The notes beneath the pieces were generated by a model, which was not told the origin of the DNA, searched no databases, and saw nothing but the letters and a program-made list of their open reading frames with translations. The position numbers and the translations under genes are program-made. This document shows positions 16,496 through 23,653 of a stretch of DNA of 23,653 nt, piece by piece. Positions within the stretch are counted from its first letter, which is position 1, and each line of letters begins with the position of its first letter. The DNA comes from a virus, in the IMG/VR virus record IMGVR_UViG_3300029286_000251, positions 1 through 23,653 of that record, one strand, 5' to 3'.

Positions 16496-17314
16496 CTAAG
16501 CACGGACGCCGAGGTACTGGAGAGTATTCAGTTTGAAGATTGCATACTCTTCCCCGGCAGTCGAAAGGTTAAGTTCCAGAACATCCATAAAGATGTAATT
16601 CGTGGTCATAACGGCTGCGGAATTTTCGATCCACATTCCGAGAGAGTCCAACATCCCTGTGGTCGTTCCAAGAACGAGGTTAGAACCAACAAACTGATCC
16701 CCAACGGCAATATCATAGGGCCAGTTCGGGCCATAGAAAGTCTTAGTCGTAGTGCTGGTATCATAACTGGTTCTATACAGACCCGCGTTTGCACCCTTAC
16801 GGCAGTAATAGGTCGCCTTGTAAGCTACAGGGGTGAACTCATTCGCGCTGGAAGTGTAACCCGTTCCATCCGAAGAACCCGTAGTTACGGTGGCAACCGT
16901 TGGTGCCGTACCATAAGCACCATTGAAAATCCTGCCCTTGAGAACCGTATGAGGTCCAAGAACTGCGACCTGGACAAGAGCCTGCGGATCACCCTTAGAG
17001 AACATCCCTTCCTGACCAGTCCAATCCCTTGCGACCTGTGCCGCCTGAGTCCTGACAGAAGTGATATATTCCGCTCCGTATGTAGCATTGTAAAGAGGAG
17101 TCCTGTTGTTCGTCCCAATCACAACTCCAAACGGAATCCAATCGGCAGTCGTGTCTGCAACACCAGCAATCACCCACGGTTTAACACCATTGGTACTACC
17201 AGTAGGGCCAAGAACAACGATCTGACCGATATAGCACGTTTGGGCAGTTGAATTGGTGTAGTCAACTGGATACCAGCCTACATGCACCGGATTCTTGACA
17301 ACTTCATATCCCAT
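16496..17314 (-). CDS. Probable capsid accessory (decoration) protein
   Basis: The 272-residue protein starts at ATG 17314 behind AAAGGAG. It is rich in Thr, Gly, Val, Tyr and Asn with few charges, and looks all-beta: CYIGQIVVLGPTGSTNG, WVIAGVADTTADWIPFGVVI, GDPQALVQVAVLG, FNGAYGTAPTVATVTT, then a C-terminal MDVLELNLSTAGEEYAIFKL. It lies directly before the major capsid gene, where many phages encode a shell-stabilising or decoration protein (for example DUF2190-type proteins in Mu-like heads). I cannot assign a family from sequence alone. A minor capsid or head-closure protein is the main alternative. Its composition and relatively high GC resemble the capsid gene, suggesting an abundant virion protein. 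Confidence 0.6.
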   Translation of the reverse strand: MGYEVVKNPVHVGWYPVDYTNSTAQTCYIGQIVVLGPTGSTNGVKPWVIAGVADTTADWIPFGVVIGTNNRTPLYNATYGAEYITSVRTQAAQVARDWTGQEGMFSKGDPQALVQVAVLGPHTVLKGRIFNGAYGTAPTVATVTTGSSDGTGYTSSANEFTPVAYKATYYCRKGANAGLYRTSYDTSTTTKTFYGPNWPYDIAVGDQFVGSNLVLGTTTGMLDSLGMWIENSAAVMTTNYIFMDVLELNLSTAGEEYAIFKLNTLQYLGVRA

Positions 17315-17332
17315 AATAATTCTCCTTTATTC

Positions 17333-17707
17333 TCACGGAAGATTCGTACAGCCGCAAAATGCACATCCTCTTACCGCTACAGCCATCCTAGGGCTATAGT
17401 AATCAGTAATAGGGTTGCTGTCTGCGCCGTTCTCTATGAGAACACCTTCCATGTCTAATTGATCCATTGTTATAGAAATATTGTTCTCGTCGCCTGAGTT
17501 ACCCACATCCTGATTCTCAATAGCAAAGTCACGCACGGATATTCCGTTTGACCCACTCAATGCAAGTCGTGACAGATCATTGATGAACCCACAATTCCAA
17601 CAACGGATATACCGATTGGAATCCTCAAACGATCCAAACACCTTTTTAGATTTCTTGTGCTTCGGGATTTTATCCCTTCGCACACTTATGTACCTACTAC
17701 TACTCAT
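17333..17707 (-). CDS. Small protein with two CxxC pairs (zinc-ribbon-like)
   Basis: I choose ATG 17707, which overlaps the scaffold stop by eight bases and has AGAAGG about 10 bases upstream; a longer frame from 17734 would put nine more residues inside the scaffold gene. The 124-residue product has a basic N-terminus (RRDKIPKHKKSKKVFGSF), then RCWNCGF (C36, C39), an acidic middle (residues 58-98) and a C-terminal RGCAFCGC (C115, C118, C120). The two CxxC pairs could bind one zinc ion and close the chain end to end. No function is known to me. Its place between scaffold and capsid genes suggests a minor head or assembly factor. Confidence 0.65.
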   Translation of the reverse strand: MSSSRYISVRRDKIPKHKKSKKVFGSFEDSNRYIRCWNCGFINDLSRLALSGSNGISVRDFAIENQDVGNSGDENNISITMDQLDMEGVLIENGADSNPITDYYSPRMAVAVRGCAFCGCTNLP

Positions 17708-18437
17708 TGAGCACCTTCTGAACACGATCTTCATCCATCTGCATTGCCTTGGCGAACTTGGAACTTACTTCGTCCAGTTTCACTCTAGGGGCAGGATTTG
17801 ATGTCTGTCGTGTTGAATTAGTTACTCCTGTAGCGGCGGCACTTCCACCTCTAACATTCGGAGATGCGGTTTTGTACTTTGCTTCAATGACCTTTCCACG
17901 GGCCTTATAGTAGTTTGCTATCGCGTCAGCTTTAGCATCCTTCCTGTTAGACCAAGTAGGATATTCAGCAAGATTGGTCAGCAATTCTTTTTCAATCATT
18001 GCATGATTCTCAGGGTCTTCGGTATACATACTTTTGACTGCTCTGAGATAATCAGCAGAATATCTCTGCAACTGCTCTTCCTTTTTTCTACTCTCTTTGG
18101 TTTGTAGGTCACGAAGTTCCCTCACCGTCAAAATACGATCCGGATCATCATCGTCGTCCGCTGCTGGAGACTGAACATAGGTCTGTCGCGGTTCATTCTG
18201 CATCATCAACATTTGCTCCAGTCTGGATAAAGTTCCCTTCACTTCCCAAAACTCTTGTTCAAACTTTGACATCCTGCGCCCAAGTCTTGACCTCTCTTTA
18301 TTATCAAGGGGTTCGTCAGGATCATGTTGGCTAGTCTGGGAACCATCATCTCCGTCGAGAACCGCGTCAGACGAAGATGCACCACTTGCCTCTTCCGAGG
18401 GAGTCTGGTCATCTAAGGTCGTTTCTTCGTTCTCCAT
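17700..18437 (-). CDS. Capsid scaffolding protein
   Basis: The 245-residue protein starts at ATG 18437. An ATG twelve bases earlier (18449) is out-competed because the GGAGG that follows it is the ribosome site for 18437. The first 60 residues are highly acidic with Ser and Thr (ETTLDDQTPSEEASGASSSD). A predicted coiled coil follows (SKFEQEFWEVKGTLSRLEQM), then a DDDDD run, a charged helical region (LTVRELRDLQTKESRKKEEQ), a Thr/Asn-rich linker and a short C-terminal helical motif (VKLDEVSSKFAKAMQMDEDR). Acidic, coiled-coil, no cysteine-rich or enzymatic motif, and location between portal and capsid genes are the usual marks of a scaffold. The C-terminal helix is the likely capsid-binding end. 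No internal protease domain is present. Confidence 0.75.
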   Translation of the reverse strand: MENEETTLDDQTPSEEASGASSSDAVLDGDDGSQTSQHDPDEPLDNKERSRLGRRMSKFEQEFWEVKGTLSRLEQMLMMQNEPRQTYVQSPAADDDDDPDRILTVRELRDLQTKESRKKEEQLQRYSADYLRAVKSMYTEDPENHAMIEKELLTNLAEYPTWSNRKDAKADAIANYYKARGKVIEAKYKTASPNVRGGSAAATGVTNSTRQTSNPAPRVKLDEVSSKFAKAMQMDEDRVQKVLNE

Positions 18438-18447
18438 CTTTTCCTCC
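18438..18447 (-). promoter_or_regulatory. Ribosome binding site deciding the scaffold start
   Basis: GGAGG at 18443-18447 lies five bases before ATG 18437. It overlaps the G of an earlier in-frame ATG (18447-18449), so that earlier codon cannot be served by this site and lacks one of its own. Confidence 0.75.
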
Positions 18448-18449
18448 AT

Positions 18450-18770
18450 TTATTGATTTAATGCGGCTTTATGGGCGGCATTATACTGATCCACATTCTT
18501 CTCGTATATAGCAATTCTATTAGACCACGTTCCGAGTATTTTCGTTAGTTCCCTGTATACTCCTTTCTCCCAATCTTTAGTATCTTCGGCAGTCATTCTA
18601 TCGAAGTATTCACTATGGAGTGTAACCAAGTCCTTAAGTAATTGCTTTCCTACATCTGTCCTAATTGCCATTACAAAATCTAAACTGCCCTCAAATACTT
18701 TTAGAGCATTGAAGTTTCTACCTCTTACTTTGCTGACATAATCTACTATCTTTTCGTCGTCCAAGATCAT
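18450..18770 (-). CDS. Uncharacterised small protein between portal and scaffold
   Basis: The 106-residue protein starts at ATG 18770, overlapping the portal stop as ATGA, with GAGGGA just upstream. It is helical and charged: DDEKIVDYVSKVRGRNFNAL, EGSLDFVMAIRTDVGKQLLK, DTKDWEKGVYRELTKILGTW, ending NAAHKAALNQ. There are no cysteines or recognisable motifs. A small helical protein in this slot is common in phages between portal and scaffold and may be a head-assembly accessory; this is inference from position only. Confidence 0.65.
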   Translation of the reverse strand: MILDDEKIVDYVSKVRGRNFNALKVFEGSLDFVMAIRTDVGKQLLKDLVTLHSEYFDRMTAEDTKDWEKGVYRELTKILGTWSNRIAIYEKNVDQYNAAHKAALNQ

Positions 18771-20698
18771 ATCATTCCCTCACTTTGAGCATCTCTTGCG
18801 GCGGTTTCCTGCCCTGACATTGGAGCACCATTCTGATTAGATATCGGTTGCTCTCCCCCTCCTTCTGGTTGACTCTCACCTCCTTTTGCGTCTTGAATAG
18901 GCTTCGCCTTTGAAAGACTGTCTATCATCCCCCCAATACTTTCATATTCAGTACCCATCAACTTAGAAATCTCACTAAGGATGTTTGCAATGATCGGGAT
19001 AATCGCCGGGACTGCCTGTGCCATTCCAACGAGTCTCCCGAGAATCTGATCGTACATCTTGATCTTAGTTTGTTTGTTGTATTCCGTTTCAATGTTACTG
19101 GATACGGGCTGATAATTAAACTCTGCTTCGGGATCGAAGTATTGTGCCTTATCTCCCATGATCTTCATTGCTGTAATAGGGTGCATAAAAGCATATCCCA
19201 TCTGAAGCATCATCCAATAGAAATCTACCAAAAATGTGTATTCAAATGTAAGCGACTTGTAGTTTGATCTTAGATTTGTCTTTGCGTCAGCACCAGCTAC
19301 TGCCGTAGCAGTCGTAGACGCCCTCCCTGGTAGTTCACCCATCGTAGTAGGATAAATAGATTCAAGTTGCTGGAGACTGCTTTTTGCAATGCCAACAATG
19401 TTCAATGCCGATTCTATATTACCATCTATCTTGAACTCTGTGATGTCGTCAGAGTTTTCTACAATCATCGAATGTTCAGGTTCAAAATAAATCGAATCAT
19501 TATCATCGTATGCTTGTCTGCGAACTTTAAGTGTAGGCATCATGGATAACTTCGACCTATCAATACCCATGTTGAGCATGTCATTGATTAATGCCTGAAG
19601 TTCTCTGCCGTAGTTGCCATCGGAAATACCAACATCCTTAGTAGGATGAATGTAACATAGACCTCTAATAATTGGCCTAAAGGGGTTTCCTATTGAAGAT
19701 ATAAACGGATTAGGTTGATGCCTAATAAGGATTTTCTTATTTCCAGAATAAGCGATTGTGACTATTGCTTCGATCAATTCAGCATTCTGTTTGATGTTCC
19801 CGCTATCAGTAAATCCATAGTCTATTTCTGTTGGGTTTCCAAATTCATCCCTATTTTTAACAACGGCCCAAATCTTTCTGAAGAACTCTACAATATCATA
19901 ATACTTTAATACTGGTTTTGCTTTGGGATCGTTTGCCTTTTCATCTGTTTCTCTTGAAGTGTCTGTAACATTGTTAGAAGGATCGTCTTTAAGAAGATCA
20001 AGATTTATATATCCATTCTCTTCTTCAAGTTCTTTTAATCCTTCATAGGTCATTTCTGATCTAATCGCTACCCATTCTTTATCTTGGATCGAATAAACAT
20101 ATTTATTATCAGTAAACACATTCCTGGGATCAACTACATCGTATTCAAATCTGTCTATGATAGGAACTGTGGTTTCGTTTTCAATGGGAATCATCCCTGT
20201 AATCGGTTCGCCATTTTCAGAATATCCTGTAACAGATGGTTGCTGGCCTGATTGCTTAACAGTCTTTAATCTCTGCTTCCAACTACACACTACATAAACG
20301 CATCCTCTGGTCGAGTTGATGCTTCTTGCTCTTACATACTTTTGATAGTGATGAAGTTCCCTGACATTAAGCATTGAGTTGATATAATCTTTGGCGGCAG
20401 CGGCCTTCATCTTGGATTCTGGAACACCACTTCCAAGATAGACTTCAACGAAATCTCTTGTTGGAAAATACTGGCCGACCCATTGGGCAGCTTCAGTCAA
20501 ATGGATTGACGCATACTCTGGAAGAAACACATCTGATAGCCATTCGTAGTCCTTTTCGGTTCTACGACATTCAAGCATATCAATAGTTGAGGAGAAGTCA
20601 GCATCTTCGCTGCCTTGATTTCTACGGGCGAGATCATACTGAGTATAAAGGAAGTCAGTAATGTGCGTCTCAGATTGGCTTAGCGTCTTTTTTCTCAT
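18767..20698 (-). CDS. Portal (head-tail connector) protein
   Basis: I place the start at ATG 20698, with AAAGGA eight bases upstream and five bases after the stop of the zinc ribbon gene. The frame is open for 24 more codons, beginning at a TTG, but those overlap the zinc ribbon gene. The 643-residue product has typical portal features: an N-terminal helical wing (ECRRTEKDYEWLSDVFLPEY), a long central region including RFEYDVVDPRNVFTDNKYVY, the RGLCYIHPTKDVGISDGNYG and LQALINDMLNMGIDRSKLSM stem/crown helices, then SIYPTTMGELPGRASTTATA with a conserved-looking Gly/Ala/Thr segment. The C-terminus is acidic and Gln/Gly-rich. Twelve copies would form the vertex ring through which DNA enters and leaves. 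Size and order fit podoviral connector proteins (T7 gp8 type); sub-family is not certain. Confidence 0.8.
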   Translation of the reverse strand: MRKKTLSQSETHITDFLYTQYDLARRNQGSEDADFSSTIDMLECRRTEKDYEWLSDVFLPEYASIHLTEAAQWVGQYFPTRDFVEVYLGSGVPESKMKAAAAKDYINSMLNVRELHHYQKYVRARSINSTRGCVYVVCSWKQRLKTVKQSGQQPSVTGYSENGEPITGMIPIENETTVPIIDRFEYDVVDPRNVFTDNKYVYSIQDKEWVAIRSEMTYEGLKELEEENGYINLDLLKDDPSNNVTDTSRETDEKANDPKAKPVLKYYDIVEFFRKIWAVVKNRDEFGNPTEIDYGFTDSGNIKQNAELIEAIVTIAYSGNKKILIRHQPNPFISSIGNPFRPIIRGLCYIHPTKDVGISDGNYGRELQALINDMLNMGIDRSKLSMMPTLKVRRQAYDDNDSIYFEPEHSMIVENSDDITEFKIDGNIESALNIVGIAKSSLQQLESIYPTTMGELPGRASTTATAVAGADAKTNLRSNYKSLTFEYTFLVDFYWMMLQMGYAFMHPITAMKIMGDKAQYFDPEAEFNYQPVSSNIETEYNKQTKIKMYDQILGRLVGMAQAVPAIIPIIANILSEISKLMGTEYESIGGMIDSLSKAKPIQDAKGGESQPEGGGEQPISNQNGAPMSGQETAARDAQSEGMI

Positions 20699-20703
20699 TT
20701 CAT

Positions 20704-20856
20704 CTATCCTTTTATAGTGAAGGAAACAACGCTTAATTGTTTCTTTAAGGGTCTTCCGCAATATTTGCAAGGTATTTCTTTATCATTATCCTTAAGAGGG
20801 ACTATGATCTCGAATCGTTTCTTACACTTATCGCAAGTGTAATCATGCATCGGCAT
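20704..20856 (-). CDS. FmdB-type zinc ribbon protein (50 residues)
   Basis: A short gene starts at ATG 20856, fused to the terminase stop as TGATG, with AAAGGAG ten bases upstream, and ends with TAG at 20704, just before the portal. It begins MPMHDYTCDKCKKRFEI and has CKYCG near residue 30; C8, C11, C30 and C33 make two CxxC knuckles, and it ends VVSFTIKG. 'MP-x-Y-x-C-xx-C-xxxFE ... C-xx-CG ... F-xx-KG' is the pattern of the FmdB family of small zinc ribbons, which are putative regulators found in bacteria and phages. The residue pattern and tight packing argue strongly that it is a real gene. Its role may be a nucleic-acid or protein contact during packaging; function is unproven. Confidence 0.8.
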   Translation of the reverse strand: MPMHDYTCDKCKKRFEIIVPLKDNDKEIPCKYCGRPLKKQLSVVSFTIKG

Positions 20857-23653
20857 CAGCGCAATACTCCTTTTGCATAATATTTTGGACGACTAACTTC
20901 TGAATTATATGGGCCAAAGTGTGTTCTAGTAATCAATGGCGACTTAAGTAAGCACTCAATAGCTAATGGGAAATGACTGAACTTCATTTGAGGCTTTTCT
21001 TTAGGATCGTTACGAGTCATGGTTTCCCTTGATGCCCATTCTTCATATCTCCAGTTTCTCATGCTTTCTATAACATATTTACAATTATCGGTTATCCATA
21101 TCGTAGGAAGATAAACTGTCCTTCCGTTATCAATTACTTTATTATTAAAAGGCTTTCCTACTTTTATAGAATTAAGAAGTCTTTTTGTAAATTCTTCTCT
21201 TCCTCTAGTTCCATGAGTTTCCCAAGACTGCCAATGCCCACCCCTACAAATGTTCTGATTTCTAAATTCATTGAAGTATCTATTTAGATCATCAATAGTA
21301 GAGAAGTTAGTCGAGTTCTGCTTCTTTGCAGCATTGGGGTCTATTAGGTCAAGCAGATATTTATGATCACCACTCATATGTGCTATGTTTAGAGCAATGT
21401 CATAAGTGATATTATTTGTCTTTGCAGATGCATCACACCACACAAAGATTTCATCTTGAGGGGAAATACCTAACCAGACTACTGCCCAAGGATTAGATTC
21501 GTGATGGTCTATTCCTCTTGCAAACTTATATGCATCTGGGATGCCTTGTGGGAAATAAGTATCTTGTTTAATGACATGAGTATGTGGGTCAAATGACTTA
21601 AAGACCCTCCCAGATAATTGCCTAAACAATCCATATCTACGAGCATCAACAATATCTTCATCATCATACATGGCGAATAGGCTATCAATGTATTCTTTTG
21701 CTGTCGTAGGGATGCCAGTAATCTTGGATTTCTGCTTGGCTAGTTCTTCATAAATAGGGTTATCGTCTGTTGCTGCCATGATAACACAGATATCATCAGA
21801 CGAATCCGTTATCTGCATTTCAGGAACATCTTCTCCGTATCTCTCTTTAATCCTTTTTCTTACTGCTTCAGTTCTATAGATAATCCTTGCTCTTTCATAA
21901 AGAGAATCAAATTCCCATCCAATAGCCCCAGGAACAGGAGTAAAGGTAAATATGATATCTCCGTCTGCCGCTAAAAGTCTTGGTACTTGCTCTTCAAAGA
22001 AATCCTTGCTGCACTCCTCGTCGATCCAGCAGGAATTATGAGATACTAATCCTCCTTGAATTAGAAAATTATTTCTTGGTGATCTTGCTACTATCCTCTG
22101 CGTTTTTATTCCATTTTTTTCTCGATAGTCCCATCCTCCACTTTCCATTTGGATATCGTAAGTGATTTTCTTCCCTATGTATTCTATTTTTTTAACAAGA
22201 ACAGATTTTTTAACTGGCAGTATATTTTTTCCGCCTTTTTCACTATATCTTCTTTTTGCTTCTTTTAATACATTAGTAACGCTATTATCTTTATGAGCAA
22301 TTCCAATCTCACTAAGAAATTTTATTGCATCTCTTGATTGCGCTATAATTATCCAATATTGTTTATTCCATTTATTTGTAAATGTTTTTGTATATTTATT
22401 TGATCTTATCCCTAATCTTCTTAATAATAAAAATAAGTCATCTGATAACCTTTCTGATGTAGAACAATATCCTATTGATTTGCCAGATGCCCATCCATCT
22501 GTAGCATATAGATATCTTAAAAATAACCTTATTGTTTTGTCATCTTGTGTAAATATATCTCTAGGAATAAACTTTTCTCCTGCCTTTTTCCCGTATAATC
22601 CCGACTCTTCCAAATATTTTTTTAATTCTTTGCTATTTATTTTGTATTGCGGTGTTCCATGTTTTTCATATCTTACTTGCTTTATTGATCCAATTAAAAC
22701 ATTTGTTAAGTCATCTATAAATATCTTGTTCTTTGCTGTAATAAATATTCCATTTTCTCCAGTATGCCCATCACCAATTAATGAGGCTACCCATTTAATT
22801 AACCAATCTTCAATAGTTTTTGTTCCATAAATAATTGGAAGTTTTGCTTTTAGGCTATCTCCAACTTTTAATTCTCCTATCGACTTATATGTTCCACATC
22901 CAGCGGAAGCAACCATCATTCTATGGTCTTCTGTTGCTATAAAAGACAATCCTTTCTGGCATGATACTTTATATACATCCTTCTCTCCTGTGCATTTTAT
23001 ATCTTTTACTTTATTGGTCCTTTGTCGATCACTTCTTCCTCCGATAGCCTCACAAATAAGCTCGTCTCCTACCTCTATGTTTTCTATCTCCTCCCAAATA
23101 CCATTTGTTTTAAGTATCCGTTGCCCTTGTGCCAAACACCGACGCTGTACTCCAGCACCAGCTTGAGTATCCTGAGAAAATGACACATATTCTATCTGGA
23201 TATTGTCGCCTACGGGAGCCTTGACAGTTACAACTGCTTTTCTTGCTGTGATATCCTTTTCCATTAAGGAACTAGGAAATCTTCTCTTGAATGCTGGATA
23301 CTGGGTATTCCTGACTTCACCTTCCGTATTTTCACTTGGCAAAGTTTGCGAAGCAAATCTGAAAGTTCTTATTCTGTCTTCAGGTTTAATCCTTTTTGTT
23401 ACATTTGGATGAATCCCAAGTATCCGCATTGTGAAATCAACGGCAATAGAATCGGTATTATGATGCACCATCCCTGCGGCAATATAATTATGATACTTCG
23501 GAACCGTAAAATCATAAACCTCTTGACAGGAAACCAATTCAATGCTAATAACCTTATTCCCATCTAAAACATGAACTGAAGGGCAAGATTCCAAAGTGGT
23601 CTGATGTAGGGAAGGCGAAATTTCACCGTCCCCGGTCTGCCGAAGCGAAAGAA
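20856..23653 (-). CDS. terL: Terminase large subunit, 5' end outside window, split by two inteins
   Basis: The frame ends at TGA 20856 and stays open to the right edge; the first in-frame start-like codon in the window (23594) is TTG inside an intein, so the true start is beyond the window. Numbering residues from that TTG: extein resumes at T47 (TDSIAVDFTMRILG, the residue after the P-loop GK), runs to R152 (SFSQDTQAGAGVQRR), and continues at S521 (SCWIDEEC, Walker B D525-E526). Then come RLLAADGDIIFTFTPVPGAI (TFTP coupling motif) and an RNase H-like nuclease domain (GIDHHESNPWAVVW with D696; LLDLIDPNAAK). The enzyme packages DNA into the procapsid, using ATP to drive translocation and cutting concatemers. 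The visible extein is about 498 residues. The third nuclease acid is not obvious near KFSHFPLAIECLL, where a D is usual. Confidence 0.88.
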   Translation of the reverse strand, partial: LSLRQTGDGEISPSLHQTTLESCPSVHVLDGNKVISIELVSCQEVYDFTVPKYHNYIAAGMVHHNTDSIAVDFTMRILGIHPNVTKRIKPEDRIRTFRFASQTLPSENTEGEVRNTQYPAFKRRFPSSLMEKDITARKAVVTVKAPVGDNIQIEYVSFSQDTQAGAGVQRRCLAQGQRILKTNGIWEEIENIEVGDELICEAIGGRSDRQRTNKVKDIKCTGEKDVYKVSCQKGLSFIATEDHRMMVASAGCGTYKSIGELKVGDSLKAKLPIIYGTKTIEDWLIKWVASLIGDGHTGENGIFITAKNKIFIDDLTNVLIGSIKQVRYEKHGTPQYKINSKELKKYLEESGLYGKKAGEKFIPRDIFTQDDKTIRLFLRYLYATDGWASGKSIGYCSTSERLSDDLFLLLRRLGIRSNKYTKTFTNKWNKQYWIIIAQSRDAIKFLSEIGIAHKDNSVTNVLKEAKRRYSEKGGKNILPVKKSVLVKKIEYIGKKITYDIQMESGGWDYREKNGIKTQRIVARSPRNNFLIQGGLVSHNSCWIDEECSKDFFEEQVPRLLAADGDIIFTFTPVPGAIGWEFDSLYERARIIYRTEAVRKRIKERYGEDVPEMQITDSSDDICVIMAATDDNPIYEELAKQKSKITGIPTTAKEYIDSLFAMYDDEDIVDARRYGLFRQLSGRVFKSFDPHTHVIKQDTYFPQGIPDAYKFARGIDHHESNPWAVVWLGISPQDEIFVWCDASAKTNNITYDIALNIAHMSGDHKYLLDLIDPNAAKKQNSTNFSTIDDLNRYFNEFRNQNICRGGHWQSWETHGTRGREEFTKRLLNSIKVGKPFNNKVIDNGRTVYLPTIWITDNCKYVIESMRNWRYEEWASRETMTRNDPKEKPQMKFSHFPLAIECLLKSPLITRTHFGPYNSEVSRPKYYAKGVLR
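22035..23138 (-). mobile_element. Complete LAGLIDADG intein in the terminase (before Walker B)
   Basis: The 368-residue intein starts with Cys (CLAQGQRILKTNG, block A, with IEVGDELI) and ends in SHN followed by extein Ser, all consistent with protein splicing. Block B is GLSFIATEDHRMMV, with the T-x-x-H motif. Two homing endonuclease motifs, WVASLIGDGH (codons 22764-22793) and LFLRYLYATDGW (22491-22526), both keep an aspartate, so the nuclease may be active. Block F is split: TYDIQMES and NNFLIQGGLV are separated by about 22 residues, and the His usual before NF is Asn. Four counted 60-base lines of the intein are about 28% GC against about 38% in extein lines, a sign of separate origin. Confidence 0.88.
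23457..23653 (-). mobile_element. C-terminal end of a second intein, at the terminase P-loop
   Basis: The last about 65 residues of an intein run from the right edge to N46, coded by 23457-23459. Block F is EVYDFTVPKYHNYIAAGMV and block G is VHHN, followed by Thr of the extein. The next residues TDSIAVDF are what follows GK in a terminase Walker A motif, so this intein splits the P-loop between Lys and Thr. The N-terminal part, and any homing nuclease in it, lies outside the window. Confidence 0.85.

Noticed and set aside
20699-20770. N-terminal extension of the portal by 24 codons
   Set aside because: It begins with TTG inside the zinc ribbon gene; ATG 20698 has its own AAAGGA site right after that gene's stop.
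1-23653. Stop-codon recoding, tRNA genes or CRISPR arrays
   Set aside because: TAA, TAG and TGA all end well-supported genes; no cloverleaf-like sequence or regularly spaced repeat was seen in the few short gaps.

Overview
The window is part of a tailed bacteriophage genome or prophage that infects bacteria. Every supported gene lies on the minus strand, so the transcript reads from the right edge to the left. Genes are packed almost end to end, most have a strong GGAGG-type Shine-Dalgarno sequence, and many overlap as TGATG, TAATG or ATGA. All three stop codons are used, so there is no sign of recoding. The order (terminase, portal, scaffold, capsid, adaptor, tail nozzle, three or four internal virion proteins, tailspike) is the virion module of a short-tailed (podovirus, broadly T7-like) phage. 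No host, integrase, lysis, replication or tRNA gene is visible, so host and lifestyle cannot be read from the window.

Right end (20856-23653): the large terminase, cut by the window edge. Two inteins interrupt it. One ends exactly at the P-loop (Walker A) threonine and only its C-terminal end is in view. The other is a complete 368-residue LAGLIDADG intein placed four residues before the Walker B aspartate. Next come a 50-residue FmdB-type zinc ribbon gene, the portal, a small unknown, the scaffold, a second zinc-ribbon-like protein, a probable capsid accessory protein and the major capsid protein (15544-20856).

Middle (12368-15544): a hairpin after the capsid gene, a beta-helix protein gene, two small overlapping hairpins, a Rossmann-like (DUF115-like) protein, an unknown helical protein and the head-tail adaptor.

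Left half (1-12368): a tail hub/nozzle protein of about 1124 residues with a LamG-like insertion and an internal duplication; an Ala/Gly-rich membrane-active-looking internal protein; a coiled-coil internal protein; a 1654-residue ejection-type 'polyvalent' virion protein; a HExxH zincin-like protein; and a tailspike cut off by the left edge. These fit a set of proteins that form the tail, are ejected with the DNA and recognise the host surface.

Points most worth a second look are the terminase with both ATPase motifs split by inteins, the HExxH protein next to the giant ejection protein, the sharp GC change inside the tailspike gene, and the hairpin-flanked beta-helix gene next to the capsid gene. 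GC figures given below are hand counts of stated stretches.
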